Positions 1-5,362 of a DNA stretch of 6,301 nucleotides are shown one piece after another. Source of the stretch: Oscillospiraceae bacterium (lineage in GTDB: Bacteria; Bacillota; Clostridia; Oscillospirales; Oscillospiraceae); assembly GCA_017557265.1 (NCBI GenBank), contig JAFZAM010000065.1, positions 1 to 6,301 on the forward strand, written 5' to 3'. Positions within the stretch are counted from its first letter, which is position 1. Every line of letters begins with the position of its first letter. The translations under genes were made by a program, and so were the position numbers. Under the pieces are notes generated by a model. That model had not been told where the DNA came from. It saw nothing but the letters and a program-made list of their open reading frames with translations, and did no database searches.

Positions 1-154
1 GGCGGCCGCCGTCGGCAAGGGCCTTTGCCGCGCGGGAGCCCCCGTCTCCGTCGTGCTCGACGGCGGGACGCTCGAGGTGACCGTCGGCGACGGCGGGGAG
101 GTCCTGATGACGGGCCCCGCCGAGACCGTATACGAGGGGGAGACGGCCGTATGA
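1..154 (+). CDS. dapF: Diaminopimelate epimerase, C-terminal fragment (5' end outside window)
   Basis: DapF interconverts LL- and meso-diaminopimelate in the cytoplasm, the step that supplies meso-DAP for peptidoglycan and lysine. Only the last 50 codons are visible, read from base 2 to a TGA at 152-154. The visible end has the features expected of the family's C-terminus: an AAAVGKGLCRAG helix, a beta hairpin around VLDGGTLEVTV, and the closing EVLMTGPAETVYEGE, which matches the conserved 'V-MTGPA--V-EGE' tail of DapF. The catalytic cysteines lie upstream and cannot be checked. The stop overlaps the dapL start as ATGA, so the two genes are almost certainly co-transcribed and translationally coupled. 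Identification rests on the tail motif plus the dapL neighbour, which together make it quite secure. Confidence 0.88.
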   Translation, partial: AAAVGKGLCRAGAPVSVVLDGGTLEVTVGDGGEVLMTGPAETVYEGETAV

Positions 155-1338
155 TCACGCCGAACACGCATTACGCGGACCTCAAGGATTCCTATCTTTT
201 CTACAACATAGCGCAGAAGACGCAGGCCTACGTCGCGGCGCACCCCGGCGCGAGGCTCTACCGCATGGGCATAGGCGACGTGTCGCTGCCGCTCTGCGAA
301 GTCGTCATCAAGGCCCTGCACGAGGCCGTCGACGATCAGGCCGCGAAGGACAGCTTCCACGGCTACATGCCCGAATGCGGCTGGCCATTCCTGCGCGAGA
401 CGATAGCAAAGCATTACGGAAAGCGCGGCGTCGCCGTTGGCACTGACGAGGTGTTCGTCTCCAGCGGCGCGAGCGACGAGCTCGGGGATATCCTCGACCT
501 CTTCGACCGATCCGGCAGCGCGCTCGTCATCGAGCCCGCTTACCCCGCCTACGTCGATGCGAACGTCATGGCGGGCCGGAAGATAGTCCACCTCCCGTCG
601 GGCGAGGAAAACGGCTTCCTGCCGGAGCCCGGAGACGGCGCGAAGGCCGACCTCATCTATATCTGCTCGCCGAACAACCCGACCGGCGCGGTGTTCGACC
701 GCGAGAAGCTCCGCCGCTGGGTCGACTTCGCCAATGAAAACGGATCCGTCATCCTCTTCGACGCGGCCTACGAGGCCTTCATCGAGGACCCGGCGCTGCC
801 GCGCAGCATCTTCGAAATTGACGGCGCGCGCACCTGCGCCATCGAGATATGCTCGCTTTCCAAGACGGCGGGCTTTACCGGCACGCGCCTCGGCTATACG
901 GTCATCCCGCGCGAGCTCGTCCGCGGCGGCATGCGCTTTAACGACATGTGGGTCCGCACCCGAACGACGAAGACCAACGGCGTGTCCTATATCATCCAGA
1001 AGGGCGGCGCGGCCGTCTTCACGGACGAGGGGCAGGCGCAGATCGCCGAGAGCATCCGCTATTATAAAGAAAACGCCCGCATCCTCATGCGCGCGCTCGA
1101 CGGGCTCGGCATATGGTACTGCGGCGGGAAGAACGCGCCGTACATCTGGCTCAAGTGCCCCGGCGGCATGGGAAGCTGGGAGTTCTTCGACATGCTCCTC
1201 AGCGATATTCAGGTCGTCGGCACGCCGGGCGAGGGCTTCGGCGCGTGCGGGGCGGGCTATTTCCGCCTATCGACCTTCGGCGACAGAGACGAGACCCTCG
1301 AGGCCGCCGCCCGCCTGACCAAGCTGCTCGGGAAATAA
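151..1338 (+). CDS. dapL: LL-diaminopimelate aminotransferase (PLP, fold type I)
   Basis: DapL converts tetrahydrodipicolinate directly to LL-DAP using glutamate as amino donor, bypassing the acylated intermediates of the succinylase and acetylase routes. The 395-residue product carries fold-type I aminotransferase landmarks: SPNNPTG with N176, FDAAYEAF with D204 and Y207 (cofactor ring contacts), SLSKTAGFTGTRLGY with the Schiff-base lysine K238, and a substrate-carboxylate arginine R372 in YFRLSTFG. The stretch EPAYPAYVDANVMAGR and the N-terminal YLFYNIAQK are typical of DapL rather than aspartate aminotransferases. Length is close to the usual 400-410. An earlier in-frame ATG at 25 would put 42 Arg-rich residues inside dapF's reading; ATG 151 is preferred because it has an AGGGGGAG site at 135-142 and overlaps the dapF stop. 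Family members often show SDGAK where this protein has SSGAS (encoded near 460-475), a modest deviation. Confidence 0.93.
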   Translation: MITPNTHYADLKDSYLFYNIAQKTQAYVAAHPGARLYRMGIGDVSLPLCEVVIKALHEAVDDQAAKDSFHGYMPECGWPFLRETIAKHYGKRGVAVGTDEVFVSSGASDELGDILDLFDRSGSALVIEPAYPAYVDANVMAGRKIVHLPSGEENGFLPEPGDGAKADLIYICSPNNPTGAVFDREKLRRWVDFANENGSVILFDAAYEAFIEDPALPRSIFEIDGARTCAIEICSLSKTAGFTGTRLGYTVIPRELVRGGMRFNDMWVRTRTTKTNGVSYIIQKGGAAVFTDEGQAQIAESIRYYKENARILMRALDGLGIWYCGGKNAPYIWLKCPGGMGSWEFFDMLLSDIQVVGTPGEGFGACGAGYFRLSTFGDRDETLEAAARLTKLLGK

Positions 1339-1357
1339 AAAGCGCCCCGGAGGGCGC
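1337..1357 (-). terminator. Intrinsic terminator for minus-strand transcripts, abutting the dapL stop
   Basis: A 6-bp GC stem, GCGCCC at 1342-1347 and GGGCGC at 1352-1357, closes on a four-base loop. Read on the minus strand it is followed by five T (bases 1341-1337), which overlap the dapL stop codon TAA. On the plus strand it lacks a T tract, so its polarity suits transcripts coming from the polyferredoxin gene and protects dapL from antisense read-through. Confidence 0.6.
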
Positions 1358-1368
1358 ATAAAGAAAAC

Positions 1369-1397
1369 AAAGGCCGCGGGAGCTCCGCGGCCTTTTT
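1369..1397 (+). terminator. Bidirectional intrinsic terminator between dapL and the polyferredoxin gene
   Basis: A perfect 11-bp stem, AAAGGCCGCGG at 1369-1379 and CCGCGGCCTTT at 1385-1395, encloses a five-base loop and runs into TTTTT at 1393-1397. The A-rich left flank (from 1361) supplies a T-rich tail on the minus strand, so it should stop both converging transcription units. It lies 31 bases past the dapL stop and 9 bases past the stop of the convergent gene. Confidence 0.85.
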
Positions 1398-1405
1398 GCT
1401 TCTTG

Positions 1406-2215
1406 TTATTCTCTCTCGAGCGGGATATCCCCGAGGTTGACGCTCTTGCCGGTGTCGACCTTAAAGAAGTTCTTGCGCTTGAAGCCCTTCGCGTCTATCG
1501 TCACGTCGTAGTAGCCGACGGCGAGGTCCTTGAGCCAGAAATCGCCGAAGGAGTCCGTGACGGTCTCGACGATCTTCGCGCCGGTGACGGCGAAGACGCG
1601 CGCACCGATGACGACCTCCTTCTCGACGGGGTCGTAGACCGTCCCGGCGATGAACTTGCCGGGTATGTTGCGGTAGTATACGCGCGGGCGGCAGCCCGTC
1701 TCGGGCTTGAGCACCTCGGCCCCGCGGATGAGGTCCGCGAGCTCGTCCTCCTCGCCGAAGACGATGGCGTCCGTCGGGCAGTTCTCGACGCAGCGGGGGA
1801 GCTTGTAGCCCGCGTCGAGCAGGTGGGCGCAGCCGGTGCACTTCTGGCAGATGCCGAGGCCGTCGTTGAAGTATATCGCGCCGTAGGGGCAGGCCTCCCT
1901 GCACGCGCAGCAGCCGACGCACTTATCCGGGTCTATGAGGACGAAGCCGTCGTCGCGCCTGTATATGGCGTCCGTCGGGCAGGCGTCCATGCACTCGGCG
2001 CTGCGGCAGTGGTTGCACAGCCGCGCGAGGTAATGTATCCTGACCTTCGGGACCGTCCCCTCGACGTGCTCTTCGACCTTGCACCAGAACTGGTCGGTCT
2101 GCGGCTGGGGGCGGGAATAGGGCGGCCAGTCGTTGCCGACGAACTCGTCCTTGCAGGCGAGCTGGCAGTTGTGGCACCCGTTGCACTTTGAAACGTCTAT
2201 GACGAAAGCTTTCAT
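1406..2215 (-). CDS. Four-cluster [4Fe-4S] electron-transfer subunit with C-terminal Cna-B/transthyretin-like domain (transhydroxylase beta / DmsB-like)
   Basis: This 269-residue protein resembles small electron-transfer subunits of molybdopterin enzymes. Four cysteine groups are visible: C11/C14/C17/C21; C67/C70/C75/C79; C99/C102/C105/C109 (with an extra C103); and C123, C126/C129-x12-C142/C146. Residues from about 186 to 269 form a beta-rich module (GKFIAGTVYD, GARVFAV, TDSFGDFWLKDL, GYYDVTIDAKGF) typical of a Cna-B/carboxypeptidase-regulatory fold. From memory, this order and the RVYY-N junction recall the beta subunit of pyrogallol-phloroglucinol transhydroxylase (BthL), except that all four cluster motifs look intact here. 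No Tat or Sec signal is present, so a cytoplasmic site is likely. No catalytic molybdopterin subunit or membrane anchor gene is visible. ATG 2215 is chosen because GGAG at 2222-2225 precedes it by six bases; an in-frame ATG at 2275 would place the promoter inside the gene. Exact substrate is unknown. Confidence 0.88.
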   Translation of the reverse strand: MKAFVIDVSKCNGCHNCQLACKDEFVGNDWPPYSRPQPQTDQFWCKVEEHVEGTVPKVRIHYLARLCNHCRSAECMDACPTDAIYRRDDGFVLIDPDKCVGCCACREACPYGAIYFNDGLGICQKCTGCAHLLDAGYKLPRCVENCPTDAIVFGEEDELADLIRGAEVLKPETGCRPRVYYRNIPGKFIAGTVYDPVEKEVVIGARVFAVTGAKIVETVTDSFGDFWLKDLAVGYYDVTIDAKGFKRKNFFKVDTGKSVNLGDIPLERE

Positions 2216-2245
2216 GGCCTTCTCCTTTGTTTGCGTTCTGTGATA

Positions 2246-2275
2246 ATAATAGCATACGGGATAGGCGAAAAACAA
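2246..2275 (-). promoter_or_regulatory. Putative sigma-A promoter of the polyferredoxin gene
   Basis: On the minus strand a TTGTTT element at 2275-2270 and TATTAT at 2251-2246 are separated by 18 bases. Transcription would begin roughly at 2239, giving a short leader containing the GGAG ribosome site. Both boxes deviate from consensus by one or two bases, so this is a prediction. Confidence 0.5.
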
Positions 2276-2297
2276 TCACAAAATGCCGCGATAAGGC

Positions 2298-2326
2298 TTG
2301 CATTTGGGAGCGTTTTCCTATAAAAT
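2298..2326 (+). promoter_or_regulatory. Putative sigma-A promoter of the UroD-like gene
   Basis: TTGCAT at 2298-2303 is followed after 17 bases by TAAAAT at 2321-2326; a TATAAA at 2319-2324 (15-base spacing) overlaps it. The predicted start lies near 2333, leaving about 40 bases of leader before ATG 2374. It is divergent from the polyferredoxin promoter, with the two -35 boxes 22 bases apart, so a single regulator could control both. Confidence 0.5.
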
Positions 2327-2373
2327 CTATGGTACGGAATTATATCCATTTTCATTGGAAGGAGATATAACCT

Positions 2374-3456
2374 ATGGCAGGCCCTAAATTCGATCCCGCG
2401 GAGCTCAAGATCGCCTATGAGAAGCCCGGCTTCGGCGGCGGCCCCGGCACCCCCGTCTACAGCTATCCCGTCTCTCCCAAGGAGGGCATGAAGGCCGCGA
2501 TGGCGCGCAAGCCCCTCTGGCAGATCACTCACTCCGAGCAGCAGATGTTCCTCCCGTCGGTCAACCCCGACAATATAGCCCGCGCCCTCTGCGTCGAGGC
2601 CCAGCGCCATACCTACACGACCGACCCCGTCGCCGATATGTTCGGCGTCGAGTGGGAGTTCGTCCCCAAGGTCGGCGGCAGCATGGTCCGCCCCGGCCAG
2701 CCCCTCATCGAGGACATGAACGACTGGCGCGACTTTGTCAAGTTCCCCGACATCGATCAGTGGGACTGGGAGGGCTCGGCGAAGCTCAACGAGAAGTTCC
2801 TCGACACCGACGCGTATATCTGCTGCTGGATACTCAACGGCTGGTATGAGCGCCTCATCTCCTTCATGGAGTTCGAGGGCGCCGCGATGGCCCTCATCGA
2901 CGAGGACCAGCAGGACGCCGTCAAGGAGTTCTTCAGCGAGCTCTCCGACTTCTATATCAAAATGATCGGCAGGTACCTCGATACCTTCCCGCAGATAGAC
3001 GGCTTCTGCATCCACGACGACTGGGGTTCCCAGAGGGAGACCTTCTTCGCGCCCGACGTCGCCGCCGAGATGATAGTGCCCTATATGCGCCGCGTCAACG
3101 ACTATATCCATTCCCGCGGCAGGTTCTCCGACTTCCATTCCTGCGGCATGGCGCTCAAGCAGATACCTAACATGATCGACGCCGGATGGGACGCCTGGAG
3201 CGGCCAGCCCATGAACGACACCCAGAAGATCTATGAGCTCTACGGCGACAAGATCCTCATCGGCGTCATCCCGTCGAAGCTCGATCCCAAGATGAGCGAC
3301 GAGGAGCTTCGCGAGTCCGCCCGCGAGTACGCCGCGAAGTTCTGCAATCCGGAAAAGCCGAGCATACTCAACATCTATTCCAATATGGGCATGCCCCGCG
3401 CCTTCCGCGACGAGCTCTACAAGCAGTCCCGCATCCGCTATTGCGGCGAGGCCTGA
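2374..3456 (+). CDS. Uroporphyrinogen decarboxylase-superfamily protein (MtaA/MetE-like methyltransferase branch)
   Basis: The 360-residue product reads as a TIM-barrel protein of the UroD/MtaA superfamily, whose members include corrinoid-dependent methyltransferases as well as HemE. Supporting motifs are GFCIHDDWGSQRETFFAP, an alpha/beta pattern throughout, and DFHSCG with H255 and C257, the H-x-C pair that binds zinc in MtaA/MtbA-type enzymes. The HemE substrate-binding arginine motif near the N-terminus is missing, so true heme synthesis is unlikely. The third zinc cysteine of the MtaA type, expected in a 'GCGIP'-like turn, is replaced by SNMGMP (residues 336-341); C324 is the only nearby alternative. 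No corrinoid protein, substrate methyltransferase or corrinoid-activating gene is adjacent. ATG 2374 follows AAGGAG (2359-2364) at nine bases. It is monocistronic, with its own promoter and a strong terminator. The substrate cannot be named. Confidence 0.82.
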   Translation: MAGPKFDPAELKIAYEKPGFGGGPGTPVYSYPVSPKEGMKAAMARKPLWQITHSEQQMFLPSVNPDNIARALCVEAQRHTYTTDPVADMFGVEWEFVPKVGGSMVRPGQPLIEDMNDWRDFVKFPDIDQWDWEGSAKLNEKFLDTDAYICCWILNGWYERLISFMEFEGAAMALIDEDQQDAVKEFFSELSDFYIKMIGRYLDTFPQIDGFCIHDDWGSQRETFFAPDVAAEMIVPYMRRVNDYIHSRGRFSDFHSCGMALKQIPNMIDAGWDAWSGQPMNDTQKIYELYGDKILIGVIPSKLDPKMSDEELRESAREYAAKFCNPEKPSILNIYSNMGMPRAFRDELYKQSRIRYCGEA

Positions 3457-3470
3457 GGCTGAAGCAGATC

Positions 3471-3503
3471 AAAACCCGCCTGACTTTTGTCAGGCGGGTT
3501 TTT
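3471..3503 (+). terminator. Strong bidirectional intrinsic terminator between the UroD-like and small membrane protein genes
   Basis: A perfect 14-bp inverted repeat, 3471-3484 with 3489-3502, surrounds a TTTT loop and ends in TTTTT at 3499-3503. The stem begins with AAAA, giving a T tail on the minus strand as well. It lies 15 bases after the TGA of the UroD-like gene and also terminates the converging transcript that ends its coding at 3540. Confidence 0.93.
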
Positions 3504-3539
3504 CAGGCCCTCGCGGGGCCGGACCGGTCACTTATTTGC

Positions 3540-3743
3540 TCAGATGTCCTCGAAATCGTCGAGCTCGGGGCAGCAGATCTCCTTCTTGGATTCGATCTTC
3601 TCCTTGACGTCGGTCAGGAAACGCTTGATATCGTCGCGGAAGATGAGGATCAGCGCGACGACAGCGGCCACGGCGAGAACGGCGGCGGCTATCTTTGCGA
3701 AAAGCTTCCAGTCACAGTTGGTGCAATTTTTGATCGTGACCAC
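3540..3743 (-). CDS. Small single-pass membrane protein, unknown function
   Basis: I do not recognise this family. The reading frame gives up to 67 residues: a short N-terminus with a C-T-N-C pair (C7, C10), a hydrophobic Ala/Val/Leu helix at about 16-35, a charged stretch RDDIKRFLTDVKEKIESKK that should form an amphipathic helix, then a C57-C58 pair and an acidic end PELDDFEDI. The gene is supported by a near-consensus promoter, a GGAGG site and a terminator. The start is uncertain: GTG 3743 is the only standard start in frame, but its first base is the last G of GGAGG (3747-3743), which leaves no spacing. ACG (3737) or ATC (3734) sit 5 and 8 bases from the site, so the protein may be 64-67 residues long. 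The four cysteines could bind a metal or form disulfides; that is speculation. Confidence 0.7.
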   Translation of the reverse strand: MVTIKNCTNCDWKLFAKIAAAVLAVAAVVALILIFRDDIKRFLTDVKEKIESKKEICCPELDDFEDI

Positions 3744-3766
3744 CTCCTTTGACTTTATCTTAAATG

Positions 3767-3796
3767 ATTATACCACGAAACGCGCTGAAAAATCAA
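3767..3796 (-). promoter_or_regulatory. Sigma-A promoter of the small membrane protein gene
   Basis: On the minus strand TTGATT at 3796-3791 is followed after 18 bases by a perfect TATAAT at 3772-3767, itself preceded by TGG, i.e. an extended -10 TGnTATAAT. Transcription should begin near 3760, about 17 bases before the candidate GTG at 3743. It starts 15 bases after the pyrF stop, so this gene is not dependent on pyrF read-through. Confidence 0.78.
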
Positions 3797-3810
3797 CACG
3801 TCGGGGCAAA

Positions 3811-4647
3811 CTATTTTAAGGCGGCGCGAAGAGCCTCGCGCATGGCGAGCGCCTCTTGCCTCGCCGCTTCGCGCCAGTCGCCGCCGGTCTTCTTCCAGGC
3901 CGCGATTATCCCGCGCGAGGAGTTTATTATGGCGCCGAGCCCGCGCGAGTCGAACGCGCCAGCGACGTCGGCGGCCCCGCCGCCCTGCGCCCCGTAGCCG
4001 GGGACGAGGAAAAATACCGTCGGGAAAGCCTTTCGCAGCTGCGCGAGCTCAGCCGGGTGCGTCGCGCCGACGACGGCGCCGAGCTTTGAATACCCGTGCT
4101 CGCCGACGCTCTCCGCGCCGAGCCTTTCCACGAGCTTCGCGACGCGCATATAGAGCGGCTCCCCGCCGCAGTCGAGGTCCTGCAGCTCGGCCGACGAGGG
4201 GTTGGAGGTCTTGACGAGCGCGAAGACGTCCCGCCCGGTCTTGAGGAAGGGAAGTATGCCGTCCGAGCCGAGATAGGGATTGACCGTGACCGCGTCGGAG
4301 CCGAGCGGCCCGTCCGCGAGCCACGCCTCGGCGTAGGCCTCGGCCGTGCTGCCTATGTCCCCGCGCTTTGCGTCGGATATGACGTATAGCCCCGCCTCTT
4401 TCGCCGCGGCTATCGTCTTTTCGAGGACGGCCATGCCCGCCGCGCCGAGCGCCTCGTAGCACGCGGCCTGCGGCTTTATAGCCGGGACTATATCCGCGAG
4501 CGCTTCGATGAGCCCGAGGTTGAATTTGAGGTACGCCTCGTCGGGCGGGAGCTCCCTGAGCTCCGGCGGCAGGTGCGCCGGCCTCGGGTCGAGCCCCGCG
4601 ACGGTCGGGTTGTCCTTTTGCAGTATCTTTTCTATGAGAGCGTCCAT
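3811..4647 (-). CDS. pyrF: Orotidine 5'-phosphate decarboxylase, type 2 subfamily
   Basis: PyrF decarboxylates OMP to UMP, the last step of de novo pyrimidine synthesis, in the cytoplasm. The 278-residue product is longer than the 230-240 residues of the classic enzyme and fits the type 2 (mycobacterial/clostridial) subfamily. The catalytic D-x-K-x-x-D is clear in SDAKRGDIGST as D92, K94 and D97. Other landmarks are VAGLDPRP near residues 16-23, the KFN and KPQ beta strands, VTVNPYLGSDG (121-130), VKTSNPSS, the phosphate-binding VPGYGAQGG (215-223) and INSSRGI (241-247). ATG 4647 follows GGAGG (4657-4653) at five bases. No other pyr gene is in view; the gene is flanked by a divergent Hrb-like gene and, downstream, by a separately promoted membrane protein. 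I found no clear terminator in the 67 bases after its stop, so some read-through into the next gene is likely. Confidence 0.95.
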   Translation of the reverse strand: MDALIEKILQKDNPTVAGLDPRPAHLPPELRELPPDEAYLKFNLGLIEALADIVPAIKPQAACYEALGAAGMAVLEKTIAAAKEAGLYVISDAKRGDIGSTAEAYAEAWLADGPLGSDAVTVNPYLGSDGILPFLKTGRDVFALVKTSNPSSAELQDLDCGGEPLYMRVAKLVERLGAESVGEHGYSKLGAVVGATHPAELAQLRKAFPTVFFLVPGYGAQGGGAADVAGAFDSRGLGAIINSSRGIIAAWKKTGGDWREAARQEALAMREALRAALK

Positions 4648-4673
4648 GTCGGCCTCCGCGTTTCTTTTTTATT

Positions 4674-4702
4674 AGGATAACACGCCCGCCGCCGCTATGC
4701 AA
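4674..4702 (-). promoter_or_regulatory. Putative sigma-A promoter of pyrF
   Basis: On the minus strand TTGCAT at 4702-4697 and TATCCT at 4679-4674 are 17 bases apart. The predicted start is near 4667, giving a leader of roughly 20 bases. That leader is too short for a PyrR-type attenuator, so no RNA-based pyrimidine control is visible. Confidence 0.55.
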
Positions 4703-4711
4703 GAAATGCTA

Positions 4712-4740
4712 TCGACAACGGGGCGCGCTTAGTGTAAAAT
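4712..4740 (+). promoter_or_regulatory. Putative sigma-A promoter of the Hrb-like gene
   Basis: TCGACA at 4712-4717 and TAAAAT at 4735-4740 are separated by 17 bases. The predicted start, near 4747, would put the GAAGGG site (4751-4756) almost at the mRNA 5' end. The -35 box is nine bases from the -35 box of the divergent pyrF promoter, so binding of polymerase at one could hinder the other. Confidence 0.5.
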
Positions 4741-4762
4741 AGTACCGAAAGAAGGGATATCC

Positions 4763-5362
4763 ATGGATAAAAAAGCCATATACAAGCTGACCTACGGCCT
4801 GTTTCTGCTCTCGGCCCGCGAGGGCGGGCGGGACAACGCCTGCATCGTCAACACCGTCCAGCAGGCGGCGTCCGACCCGGTGCGCCTCTCGGTCGCGGTC
4901 ATCAATACCAACTACACCCGCGAGATGATCTCCCGCACGGGCGTCTTCAACGTCTCCGTACTCGATAAGGACACGCCGTTTTCCGCCTTCGAGCACTTCG
5001 GCTTCCGGAGCGGGCGCGACGTCGACAAGCTCGGGGACTACTGGTTCAAGCGCACGGAAAACGGCCTCGCCTACTTCCCGCAGTTTGCCAACGCCGTCCT
5101 CTCGGCGAAGGTCGTCGATTCCATTGACCTCGGCAGCCATACGCTCTTCATCGGCGAAGTGACCGACGCCGTCAAGCTCTCCGACGTCGAGAGCCTGACC
5201 TACGAGCGCTACCAGAACGAGATAAAGCCCAAGAAGCCCGCCGCCGCCTCGAAGGGCTGGCGCTGCACCGTCTGCGGCTATATCTACGAGGGGGACGAGC
5301 TCCCTGCCGACTTCGTCTGCCCGGTATGCAAGCACGGGCCGGAGGTGTTCGAAAAGATATGA
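4763..5362 (+). CDS. hrb: Flavin reductase-rubredoxin fusion (high-molecular-weight rubredoxin, Hrb-like)
   Basis: The 199-residue protein joins an FMN-binding flavin reductase-like domain (about 1-150) to a C-terminal rubredoxin (about 165-199). The first domain shows the family's YGLFLLSAREGGRDNACIVNT entry, with the strands VRLSVAVINTNYT and GVFNVSVL and the segment FEHFGFRSGRDVDK. After a KPKKPAAASKG linker come the iron ligands C168 and C171 in CTVCGY, and C186 and C189 in CPVCK. The rubredoxin is the short form, lacking the usual insert between ligand pairs. This layout matches Hrb of Moorella, which passes electrons to flavodiiron proteins (FprA) for O2 or NO reduction; that role is inferred here and no FprA gene is in view. 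ATG 4763 follows GAAGGG at six bases. The stop overlaps the next gene's start (ATGA at 5359-5362), implying a two-gene operon. Confidence 0.9.
   Translation: MDKKAIYKLTYGLFLLSAREGGRDNACIVNTVQQAASDPVRLSVAVINTNYTREMISRTGVFNVSVLDKDTPFSAFEHFGFRSGRDVDKLGDYWFKRTENGLAYFPQFANAVLSAKVVDSIDLGSHTLFIGEVTDAVKLSDVESLTYERYQNEIKPKKPAAASKGWRCTVCGYIYEGDELPADFVCPVCKHGPEVFEKI

Noticed and set aside
25..150. N-terminal extension of dapL from the ATG at 25
   Set aside because: The 42 extra residues are Arg/Gly-rich out-of-frame translation of dapF; the ATG at 151 has a ribosome site and the ATGA overlap, and gives a family-typical length.
1403..2191. 262-codon plus-strand open frame across the polyferredoxin gene
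   Set aside because: It is the mirror of a gene with 16-plus conserved cysteines; its product is a low-complexity Ala/Val/Asp/Leu-rich sequence without recognisable motifs, starts inside the terminator region and lacks a ribosome site.
2216..2275. 20-residue N-terminal extension of the polyferredoxin from the ATG at 2275
   Set aside because: It would place the predicted promoter and ribosome site inside the coding region, and the family begins close to the first cysteine group, as the start at 2215 does.
2216..2373. Riboswitch (for example cobalamin) upstream of the UroD-like gene
   Set aside because: The predicted leader is about 40 bases and shows no conserved riboswitch core; there is no space for an aptamer.
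2212..3138. 308-codon minus-strand open frame opposite the UroD-like gene
   Set aside because: Long antisense frames arise easily in GC-rich genes; it would read through the divergent promoter region, its motifs are compositional, and the plus-strand gene has a clear family match, promoter, ribosome site and terminator.
2374..3456. Annotation of the UroD-like gene as HemE
   Set aside because: The N-terminal HemE signature with its substrate-binding arginines is absent and no heme genes are nearby, while the H-x-C pair points to the methyltransferase branch.
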